NCBI GenBank assembly: GCA_038224615.1
Contig: JBBRFH010000212.1
Location: 1 to 6,203, forward strand
Reading direction: 5' to 3'
Source: JBBRFH01 sp038224615
GTDB taxonomy: Bacteria; Planctomycetota; Phycisphaerae; Tepidisphaerales; Tepidisphaeraceae
Length of the DNA stretch: 6,203 nucleotides
Numbering within the stretch: the first letter of the stretch is position 1; each line of letters opens with the position of its first letter. The notes beneath the pieces are model-generated. The model worked only from the letters and a program-made list of their open reading frames with translations, did not search any database and was not told where the DNA came from. Made by a program: the position numbers and the translations under genes. Below are positions 1 to 6,203 of this stretch, one piece after another.

Positions 1-2479
1 TCAGCAGGAGCACGATGAGCAGCGTCTGCATGGGCAGGTCGAGGCGGGTCGGCCAAGTCGGGTAGACGCCGATCGTCGCGAGCATCGCGCGCGTTGCGTT
101 ATGGAGCGGCACCGTGCGCTGCACGACGAGCTGCTGCGGCCCGCCACGACGGAGGAGTGTGTCGATCAGGTCGGGAAGCTGCTGCAGTCGATACGCGTAC
201 CCGCCGGTCGCTGTCGCGATCTGCTGCATCAACGCGGGGTCGGCGGCGAGCTTGAGCATCTCGTCAGCGGGCGGCAGCACGCTGAAGTTGACCGATTGCC
301 GGCCCAGTTCAGCGCCGTCCTTGGTCGCGATGACCTCGGCCGTCCACTCGCCTTTCTTCAGGTTGGCCAGCATCAATTCGTACATCCCGTCGCGCAGCGC
401 GATCGGCGTGAGCGGCAATGTCTGCTTTTGGGGCTGCGACGCATTTCGCTGCGTGAGTTGTAACGACACTTGCGCGTACTTGGTTGCGTCGCCTTTCTTG
501 TCGCGCACGAGCGCGCGCAGTCGTGATGACTCGCCGATGGAGAAGACGGTCTTGTCGACGATCACCTCGACGCCGGCACCCGCGCCGCGGTCCTTGACGT
601 CCGAGCCGGCGAGCCATCGCACGAGCTGGCCCCAGAAGACGGTATACGGGCTCTGCTGCCCCAGCCCGCGCATCGGCAGGTACCAGCGGTAAGTGGTGTC
701 CGCCGTGAACGCCGCAGAACGGCCCTTGCCGTACCGATGAACGGCCAGGACGGTGCCCTTCCCGTCGGGATGCGTCAGCAGCACTTCGGCGCCGGCCTTT
801 GTCGCGCCGACAACGACGTTACCCAACAGGGTCGGCAACTGCTTGTCGCCCGCCTTCTCGGCGACCCCGAACCAGCCGGCAAGGCCTTCCATCGCCGCAT
901 GCGTCGAGCCCACGGTGGTGAGCCGCGGGACGAACTCGTTCTTGTCCTGCTGCGTGCCGGCGTCGCCCATGTTGACCGGCAGGACTGTCTCGATCGACGA
1001 TCCCGCGTACCCACCCGGGCCGAACGTCGCCTGCCCGCCGAGCATGACCAGACCGGAACCTTCGCTGACGGCGCGTTCGATCGACTGCAGTTGTTGAGGC
1101 GAGAGGAAACTCCGCTCCAGATCGCCGAGCACGATGACGTCGATGCCGCGCCACTGTTCTGCGGTGACAGGCACCTTGTCGACAGGCTTGCCGTCGATGG
1201 CACCCGTCGCGGCGAAACGGTCGCCGGTGACGCGCAGGAGAGTGGCGACTTCAATATTGCCGTCGCGCGCCAATGCCCGCGACAGTTCGCGATACTCCGG
1301 CCGGGCACGGCCTTCGACGTAGAGCACCTTGATGCGCGCGTTGGTGGCCAGTTGCTGGAAGATGCGCTGGTTGTCCACAGTCGATCGTTCACCACCGATC
1401 GGGTCGATCGAGACGCGCATGCGGTGTACGCCGGTGCGCATGGGCGTGTAGTCGAACTTCGCTTCCTGCCCGCCGGGAGACGGATCGAGAATGAGCGTCT
1501 GCGTGAGCGGCGCTCCCACGGGCTTGTCGGCCGAGTCAATCTCGACCAGATTGACCGTGACGACACGGCCATTCAATCCGGATGATCGGACGGTGGCCTT
1601 CACCGTGGCGGCCGAGCGGACGGTCCATTCCTCGCCACCAGCGTCCACGCGTTCGATGCTCACATTCACCATCGCCGCGGGCTGGGCCTGCTCGGACCCG
1701 ACGAGCACCGTATGCACCGGCCGCCGCGACGCGCGGATCGCGCCGACGACATCGGCCGACGTGTTGTCGATGCCGTCGGAGATCAGCACGATCTCCGCGT
1801 CCTCACGCTTCGCCTGCGCCAGCGCCGCGGCCACGCCGCTTACGAGGTCGGTCGCTGGCCCGTTGGCCTGAATCTCATTGAGTTGCTGCGGGCGAGTGAT
1901 CTGCTTCTGCGGGGCACTCGAAATCGGGATGATCGATGGTGCGAAGTTGTCGCTGATGCTCGTCCATCGCCCCGCCAGCGCCTGGGTGACCGCCTGCGTA
2001 CGCGTCGGACCATTGCTGACATCGGCCACGGACATCGAGCCTGAGGTGTCGACCAACAGCAGCAGCGGCCGATCGGGCGTCTTGTGCTGCGCGTAACGCA
2101 CGACCGGCTCGAACAGCATGGGCACCGCAAGCAGCAGCGCCACTGTGCGGATCGAGAGCAGGCTGAGCATCCGACGGGCCGGGAGGCGCGGGCGAAGCTG
2201 CACGTATTGCGAGATCGACAGCGCCACGAGCAACGTCAGCGTGAGCACCAGGCCGAGGCTCGGCAGACGCAGCGCCGGCATCGCCAGCACAACCGCCGCG
2301 ACCGCCGCCAGCACTACATAGATGCCAACACGACCCTGCGCGACTCCGCCGCCTCCGCGCCGCGCCACAATCCGGCCCAGCACCGCCTGCGCCACCAGCG
2401 CAGTCGCCGCCGCGAGGCAGACCCAGCACCACAGGTCCCAGGAGGTTTGGCGATCGATATCGAAGGACCAGTTGTTCAT
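1..2479 (-). CDS. Membrane-anchored VWA protein with glutamine-amidotransferase-like domain (3' end outside window)
   Basis: One frame stays open for 826 codons and leaves the window without a stop. The start is firm: ATG at 2479 is the only start codon after an in-frame TGA at 2507-2509. No good Shine-Dalgarno site is visible. Hydrophobic segments lie near residues 15-35, 52-70, 72-90 and 108-126, and another begins at about 813. The VWA domain (about 138-262) has a complete metal-ion site: DTSGSM with D144, S146 and S148, then T210 in 'PATDL' and D235 in 'LISDG'. A beta-sandwich follows (about 270-370). Next is a GATase1-like region (about 382-605) with 'RIKVLYVEGRARPEY', 'VIVLGDLERSFLS' and 'MLGGQATFGPGGYAG'. 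The usual nucleophilic Cys is absent. A second sandwich (about 635-735) and 'IATATGGYAYRLQQLPDLI' precede the last helix. This layout is common in planctomycetes, often beside MoxR/DUF58/BatA genes. The function is unknown; a binding or scaffold role at the membrane is inferred. Confidence 0.9.
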   Translation of the reverse strand, partial: MNNWSFDIDRQTSWDLWCWVCLAAATALVAQAVLGRIVARRGGGGVAQGRVGIYVVLAAVAAVVLAMPALRLPSLGLVLTLTLLVALSISQYVQLRPRLPARRMLSLLSIRTVALLLAVPMLFEPVVRYAQHKTPDRPLLLLVDTSGSMSVADVSNGPTRTQAVTQALAGRWTSISDNFAPSIIPISSAPQKQITRPQQLNEIQANGPATDLVSGVAAALAQAKREDAEIVLISDGIDNTSADVVGAIRASRRPVHTVLVGSEQAQPAAMVNVSIERVDAGGEEWTVRSAATVKATVRSSGLNGRVVTVNLVEIDSADKPVGAPLTQTLILDPSPGGQEAKFDYTPMRTGVHRMRVSIDPIGGERSTVDNQRIFQQLATNARIKVLYVEGRARPEYRELSRALARDGNIEVATLLRVTGDRFAATGAIDGKPVDKVPVTAEQWRGIDVIVLGDLERSFLSPQQLQSIERAVSEGSGLVMLGGQATFGPGGYAGSSIETVLPVNMGDAGTQQDKNEFVPRLTTVGSTHAAMEGLAGWFGVAEKAGDKQLPTLLGNVVVGATKAGAEVLLTHPDGKGTVLAVHRYGKGRSAAFTADTTYRWYLPMRGLGQQSPYTVFWGQLVRWLAGSDVKDRGAGAGVEVIVDKTVFSIGESSRLRALVRDKKGDATKYAQVSLQLTQRNASQPQKQTLPLTPIALRDGMYELMLANLKKGEWTAEVIATKDGAELGRQSVNFSVLPPADEMLKLAADPALMQQIATATGGYAYRLQQLPDLIDTLLRRGGPQQLVVQRTVPLHNATRAMLATIGVYPTWPTRLDLPMQTLLIVLLL

Positions 2480-2789
2480 TGGAGTTTCGTGGCGGGCTCG
2501 GCGCGCTCAGGAAGCAGCCCGGTGACGACCGGCTGCATCGGTGGTCCCCGGCTCAGCAAACAGTTGAAAGGTCGCACAAAAAATCCGGATCGAAATGCGT
2601 TCAGACCACACACGGCCAGCACCCGGGCAATCGCGTAGCGCCGCCCATCGGGCGCGACGGGGCTTGAAAGCGGGCTCGCTGGGGATGGGTTCCTGCATAC
2701 GCATAATGACGGTGCAGACCGCATCTGACCACGGCGGCCAAGCCACTTCAAGTATCGGGCCGCCACCGGCCGATACAACATTATCGGAC
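2480..2789. promoter_or_regulatory. Divergent intergenic region, probable two-way control region
   Basis: These 310 bases separate the start codons of two divergent genes, so both promoters should lie here or just inside the genes. No strong sigma-70 promoter is visible on either strand. The best single hexamer is CATAAT at 2702-2707 (plus), one mismatch from TATAAT, but it lacks a convincing -35 box. A TTGAAA at 2564-2569 has only GGATCG at the expected -10 distance. A short perfect hairpin, CGCCC-ATC-GGGCG, lies at 2642-2654. Frames crossing the region give arginine- and proline-rich peptides without recognisable domains, so I treat it as non-coding. That is inference. Confidence 0.5.
2753..2787. 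repeat. Alternating TATCGG / CCGATA / TATCGG inverted elements before the start codon
   Basis: TATCGG at 2753-2758, CCGATA at 2770-2775 and TATCGG at 2782-2787 alternate in orientation, and the last copy ends two bases before the ATG at 2790. The middle copy can pair with either outer copy. The left hairpin would have an 11-base loop and the right one a 6-base loop (CAACAT), and the two structures exclude each other. They could be an operator for a dimeric regulator or a leader RNA structure over the ribosome site of the secreted-protein gene. The motif is only six bases long, so coincidence is possible. Confidence 0.4.
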
Positions 2790-5435
2790 ATGCCGATTCG
2801 CCCCGCCGCCATTCTCGCGCCCTTGCTCGTCGCTGTTGCGGCGGCATGCGCGCAGTCGACGCCGTCTGCCGACGTCAGTCGTGTCGTGCGACAGTTCGAC
2901 TTTGAAGAGCGTGGCCGCGGCAATCTGGAAGACGTGCCGATGGACTGGGTGAAGATCGAAGGGTCCGGCCGTCCGCACTACGTCAACGGGGCGCTCGCGA
3001 CCGACTCGGCATACGCCGGCCGGTACAGCTTCCGCTTCGAACTCAACGGCGGCAGCCTCGTCTACCGCTATCCGTACGGGCACGTGCGCGTGCATCCCGG
3101 CGCCAGCTACCGCGTTACCGCGATGGCAAAGACCGACCCGCTTCCCAATGCCCGCGCCCGCGTCAGCGTCCTCTTTTCTGATCAGGACGGAAGGCCGGTC
3201 AAGGGGGCAACCCGGCATTCGGCGCCGTTTGTCTCAGCCGGGGGCGAATGGACCAAGCTCACTGTCGATGCCATCGCGCCCGAAGGGGCGCAGTGGCTTG
3301 AACTGGAGGTCGGACTGCTGCAGCCATCGCTGTGGCGCGAGTCCTCCCTCGGCAACGCAGCACTTTTTGAGCAAGACATCACCGGACGGGCGTGGTTCGA
3401 CGAAATCACCGTTGCCCAGGTGCCGCGGGTCAGGCTTTCGACGGCGCGGGCCGGCAATGTCTTTCCGCGGCACGAGCGGATGGTCGTGCATACGCAGATC
3501 AATGACCGGCTCACCGACGACCTGGTCGGCCAACTCACCGTCACCGACGCCGAAGGCAAACGGGTTTATCAACGCTCCGGCTCGCTCGATGTGAGCGCCA
3601 AGGACGCAAACGGCGACCGCGCCGCCGACATCCCGGTTGGCGACCTGCCGGCCGGCTGGTATCGCGCGGCGCTGCGACTGACGAGCCATGACGTCGACGT
3701 TGCAGAAGAATCTATCAGTGTGATCCAACTCCCCGACGACCAGATGCACCTCGAACCGGACGGTCGCTTCGGGGTGATCGCGACCGACCTCCCGTTCGCC
3801 GCCTGGAAAGACCTTCCCGATCTACTCCCGGCAATCGGTGCGGCGCGCGTGAAGCTGGCCGTATGGAACAGCGATGGCGCCGTCGAAACGTCCAAGGACG
3901 TTGATTTCGCCCGCGTGCTGGAAGCCCTTCGCGCCCAGCGGATCACCCCCACCGCATGCCTCGTCGCTCCCCCGCCGCAACTGGCGGCGGCGATCGGCGG
4001 TTCGACCTGGCCGCACCTGCTCAAGGCGCCACCGGAAGCGTGGCAGCCCAATCTTGCGTATCTCGTCTCGCGATACAGCGGATACGTCGATCGTTGGCAG
4101 TTCGGACTCGACGCCGACGCCCAGCAGTTCGTCAGCGACGGCGCGATGCGGCAGGCGTACGGACTGATGCACGATCAGTTCCGCAAGCTGGTCGATCGGC
4201 CCGATCTCGCGATGCCCTGGCCGGCGTGGTTTGATATGGACGGCGAACTGCCCGCGACGATCGCGCTCAGCATTCCGTCCGATGTGTTGCCGCACCAACT
4301 TCCCCTCTACATCAATGACCTGAAAAAGTCCGACCGCCAGCAGCTATCCGTGTCGCTCCAACTGTTGTCGCGACAACAGTACGGCCGACAGGCGCAGATC
4401 CGGGATTTCGTCCAGCGCGTCGCCTATGCACTGTCGGCCGGCTCGAGCCGAATTGATGTGCCGCTACCGTTCGACATCGAACGCCGCGAAGCCAACGCCG
4501 GGCAGAAGCAGCCACAGGAGATGCTGCTCGTGCTGCGCACGCTGCTGAGCACGCTTAGCGGTAGCATCTACCGCGGCCAGATGCCGATCGACCCGGACGT
4601 CGAAGCATTCCTCTTCGAGCGCAGCGGCGGCGAAGGCGTCATGCTGGTCTGGACCAAGTCGGCGGCAGGCCCGGGGAAGACGATCCCCATCGTCCTGGGC
4701 AATCGCCCGCAGCGGGTTGACCTGATGGGCAACACCTCCGCAGTGCTTAGGCCGAAAGACGCTGTCGGAACCACCGATGTCGAAGTCGGCCCGATGCCGA
4801 GCTTCGTCATCGGCATCGACGCGCGGCTGGCTCAGCTTCGCAGCAGCTTCGCATTCGACAATCCGCTCGTCGAGTCATCATTCCAGGCCCACACGCGCAC
4901 GCTGACATTCACCAACCCTTATGCCACCGCGATCTCCGGACGCCTGAGGCTGACGGGCCCGACCGGATGGACGGTGACGCCGCAAGCGCCGAATTTCAAT
5001 CTCAACCCCGGCGAGACTTATCGCGGGCCGGTGACAATCGAGTTTCCCTACAGCAGCGTCGCGGGCGCCAAGACGGTGATGTGTACCGTGGACCTGCAGG
5101 CGGACAAATCGCAGCAGATCAAGGTGCCCGTCGGCCTCCGACTCGGTCTCGGCGATGTGGGACTGGAGACGATCGCACTGCGTGACGGCAACGACGTGAT
5201 CGTCCAGCAGATGATCACCAATTACACCGCCAAACCGATCGACTACACCGCGTTCGTCACGCTCCCCGCCCAGGCACGCCAGGAACGGCTCGTCACGGCG
5301 CTCAAGGCCGGCGCGACGATCATCAAGAAGTATCGCTTCGTCAATGTCAGTGTCGCCAAAGAGCAGAAGATCCGCTCAGGCGTCCGCGAAACCGACGGCA
5401 CGCGCGTACTCAACGACGAAGTAAGCGTGCAATAA
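2790..5435 (+). CDS. Exported multi-domain glycosidase-like protein, probably catalytically inactive
   Basis: The product has 881 residues. The frame is open further upstream (ATG at 2595), but ATG 2790 is chosen because it begins a signal peptide: MPIR, then a hydrophobic stretch at about 6-19 ending in AAAC-AQS. C20 could be a lipoprotein Cys, although Ala at -3 is a weak lipobox. Residues 31-210 look like a carbohydrate-binding jelly roll ('FDFEERG', 'WVKIEGSG', 'AYAGRYSFRFEL', 'AWFDEITV'). Residues 212-315 form another beta domain. Residues 325-590 resemble a GH-A/GH39-like barrel: strands 'FGVIATDL', 'ARVKLAVWN', 'ITPTACLVAP', 'VDRWQFGLDAD' and 'RIDVPLPFD'. Where such enzymes carry Asn-Glu after strand 4 this one has L440-D441, and Q524 may replace the nucleophile Glu. 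Beta strands at 600-680 follow ('AFLFERSGGEGVMLVW'), then a NEW3-like sandwich (about 690-785) and an unassigned tail. It is probably extracellular. The substrate is unknown, and the barrel assignment is by eye. Confidence 0.85.
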   Translation: MPIRPAAILAPLLVAVAAACAQSTPSADVSRVVRQFDFEERGRGNLEDVPMDWVKIEGSGRPHYVNGALATDSAYAGRYSFRFELNGGSLVYRYPYGHVRVHPGASYRVTAMAKTDPLPNARARVSVLFSDQDGRPVKGATRHSAPFVSAGGEWTKLTVDAIAPEGAQWLELEVGLLQPSLWRESSLGNAALFEQDITGRAWFDEITVAQVPRVRLSTARAGNVFPRHERMVVHTQINDRLTDDLVGQLTVTDAEGKRVYQRSGSLDVSAKDANGDRAADIPVGDLPAGWYRAALRLTSHDVDVAEESISVIQLPDDQMHLEPDGRFGVIATDLPFAAWKDLPDLLPAIGAARVKLAVWNSDGAVETSKDVDFARVLEALRAQRITPTACLVAPPPQLAAAIGGSTWPHLLKAPPEAWQPNLAYLVSRYSGYVDRWQFGLDADAQQFVSDGAMRQAYGLMHDQFRKLVDRPDLAMPWPAWFDMDGELPATIALSIPSDVLPHQLPLYINDLKKSDRQQLSVSLQLLSRQQYGRQAQIRDFVQRVAYALSAGSSRIDVPLPFDIERREANAGQKQPQEMLLVLRTLLSTLSGSIYRGQMPIDPDVEAFLFERSGGEGVMLVWTKSAAGPGKTIPIVLGNRPQRVDLMGNTSAVLRPKDAVGTTDVEVGPMPSFVIGIDARLAQLRSSFAFDNPLVESSFQAHTRTLTFTNPYATAISGRLRLTGPTGWTVTPQAPNFNLNPGETYRGPVTIEFPYSSVAGAKTVMCTVDLQADKSQQIKVPVGLRLGLGDVGLETIALRDGNDVIVQQMITNYTAKPIDYTAFVTLPAQARQERLVTALKAGATIIKKYRFVNVSVAKEQKIRSGVRETDGTRVLNDEVSVQ

Positions 5436-5491
5436 CCCGCCGCGGCATTGGCCGACGCTTCCTTCGTTCTCGAACGGAAAATACATGCGGA

Positions 5492-5522
5492 TTCACCGCT
5501 GAGACGCAGAGCACGCGGAGAG
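5492..5522. repeat. Copy of a dispersed 'ccgctgagacgcagag' type intergenic repeat
   Basis: The stretch from TTCACCGCTGAGACG to CACGCGGAGAG matches, from memory, the purine-rich 'caccgcagagacgcagaggacgcagag' repeats scattered between genes in planctomycetes and some other bacteria. It lies between the stop codon of the secreted-protein gene and the transposase remnant. A four-base stem, GCGG-ATTCA-CCGC (5487-5499), overlaps its left end. Only one copy is in the window, so its repeat nature rests on recognition and not on internal comparison. Confidence 0.5.
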
Positions 5523-5537
5523 CATCTTTACGCTCGC

Positions 5538-5807
5538 ATGGCTTTGACGCGTCTTGCTCGTTTATCTGCGGCGAACGATCCGCTGCTGCAACTGGGGAAA
5601 GTGATTTCTGATCTGCTGCCGCACCAAGGCTTGTCGCTGATCGACAAAGTTCGTCGCTGGAGTGATCGGCTGCTCATCCTCGCCGCGCTGATGATGTGCT
5701 GGGCGAGTGGGTCGAGCCTGATGGATCGGCTCGGCCTCGCCTGCGGTCGGCACTCGACGTTCGCGGACGAGGCATGCGTCGCCCCTGCAGGCGTGTGGCA
5801 CCTGTGA
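5538..5807 (+). pseudogene. N-terminal remnant of an IS4-like transposase
   Basis: The reading frame from ATG 5538 gives 89 residues; a TTG at 5448 could extend it, but that extension reads through the dispersed repeat. Residues 1-68 ('LLQLGKVISDLLPHQ', 'VRRWSDRLLILAALMMCWAS', 'SLMDRLGLA') resemble the start of IS4-family transposases common in planctomycetes, where a line like 'RRWT...LLAAALLMAWS...TL..RF..A' precedes the catalytic core. After about residue 69 the similarity is lost and the frame ends at TGA 5805-5807. The DDE catalytic domain, which would need roughly 300 more residues, is absent, and the next gene starts 35 bases later. This is therefore a deletion remnant and not an active element. 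I see no convincing terminal inverted repeats or target duplication. The IS4 assignment is by recognition of this short region only. Confidence 0.55.
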
Positions 5808-5842
5808 TACGTACTACTCGTTCGCGCTGCCTAAGATGGCGG

Positions 5843-6203
5843 ATGCTGAACGAGCCTGCTTCTGTACGCCGCTGGAGCTGGATAGCCTTTTTCCGATGGT
5901 TGCTGGCGGGGCTGTTTGTCGTGGCGGGGATGAACCATTTCCAGAGCCCGGACTTTTATCGACGCATCGTGCCGCCTTCGTTTCCTGCGCCGGCGGTGTT
6001 GGTGGCGGTTAGCGGGTTTTTTGAGATCGTCGGCGGATTGGGACTGTTGGTCCCCCGCCTGAGACGTATCGCGGGCTGGGGATTGATCGCGCTGTTGGTC
6101 GCGGTGTTCCCCGCGAATATTTATATGACGCTTTATCCGCAGGTGAGTGCAGACCTGAACATCCCCACCTGGCTGCTCTGGCTTCGATTGCCGTTGCAGT
6201 TTG
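5843..6203 (+). CDS. DoxX-like small integral membrane protein (3' end outside window)
   Basis: The 120 codons visible stay open to the right edge. Hydrophobic helices lie at about residues 13-30, 50-70 and 77-97, and a fourth begins at about 108. The conserved pattern of the DoxX-like family (COG4270-type) is clear: 'AGMNHFQSPDFYRRIVPP' between helices 1 and 2, then 'SGFFEIVGGLGLLVP', 'AGWGL' and 'FPANIYMTLYP'. Family members are usually 120-150 residues, so only a short tail is missing. ATG 5843 is chosen because it gives the normal family start; no clear Shine-Dalgarno site precedes it. The protein would sit in the cytoplasmic membrane. DoxX-like proteins have been linked to redox or quinone metabolism, but this subgroup has no settled function. 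It follows a transposase remnant and is probably transcribed on its own. Confidence 0.88.
   Translation, partial: MLNEPASVRRWSWIAFFRWLLAGLFVVAGMNHFQSPDFYRRIVPPSFPAPAVLVAVSGFFEIVGGLGLLVPRLRRIAGWGLIALLVAVFPANIYMTLYPQVSADLNIPTWLLWLRLPLQF

Noticed and set aside
101..692. Two overlapping plus-strand frames, at 101-463 and 114-692
   Set aside because: Both are antisense to the C-terminal part of the VWA gene and have no recognisable motifs.
737..1585. Plus-strand open frame of 282 codons
   Set aside because: It lies antisense to the VWA/GATase gene, whose motifs are unmistakable. Its product is Arg- and Asp-rich without any domain, as expected from a shadow frame in GC-rich DNA.
2084..2638. Plus-strand open frame of 184 codons
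   Set aside because: It is antisense to the N-terminal membrane part of the VWA gene, with a low-complexity Arg/Gln/His-rich product.
2642..2654. Hairpin CGCCC-ATC-GGGCG as a terminator
   Set aside because: It has no T-tract on either strand and lies between divergent genes, where no terminator is expected.
2702..2707. CATAAT as a firm promoter for the secreted-protein gene
   Set aside because: The -10 match is good, but no -35 element or extended -10 accompanies it, so it is kept only as a note within the intergenic entry.
2476..2847. Minus-strand frame of 123 codons whose TGA overlaps the VWA start codon (ATGA)
   Set aside because: The overlap looks operon-like, but the frame runs into the signal peptide region of the opposite gene, the product has no recognisable domain, and base composition alone could keep it open.
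5465..5480. Possible terminator CGTT-CTCG-AACG followed by GAAAA
   Set aside because: The stem is only four pairs and no T-run follows, so it is too weak to call.

Overview
The window is GC-rich bacterial DNA with dense coding and no recognisable RNA gene or CRISPR array. It most likely comes from a planctomycete. The evidence is a large membrane-anchored VWA protein with a glutamine-amidotransferase-like fold, a very long multi-domain secreted protein, few clear Shine-Dalgarno sites, and a decayed IS4-type transposase end beside a 'cgcagagacgcagag'-type repeat. The phylum assignment is inference from gene content. I cannot name a species.

Layout. Positions 2479 down to 1 (minus strand) form one uninterrupted reading frame of 826 codons that runs off the left edge. 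It encodes a multi-pass membrane protein with a complete VWA metal-binding motif followed by a GATase1-like domain that has no nucleophilic cysteine. Positions 2480-2789 are a divergent intergenic region. It carries alternating TATCGG/CCGATA elements just before the rightward gene. Positions 2790-5435 (plus strand) encode an 881-residue exported protein. It has an N-terminal carbohydrate-binding-like sandwich, a probable GH-A-clan-like barrel whose catalytic glutamates appear to be replaced, and a NEW3-like sandwich near the C-terminus. Positions 5436-5842 contain a short dispersed-repeat copy and the N-terminal remnant of an IS4-like transposase. Positions 5843-6203 (plus strand) begin a DoxX-like small membrane protein cut by the right edge.

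The VWA gene and the secreted protein gene are divergent, with about 310 bases between their start codons, so they could share a control region. Both products are predicted to act at or outside the cytoplasmic membrane. No direct functional link is shown by the sequence. The DoxX-like gene is separated from them by mobile-element debris and is probably an independent unit. I found no clear new defence or mobile system. The most unusual item is the apparently catalytically dead glycosidase-like barrel protein.
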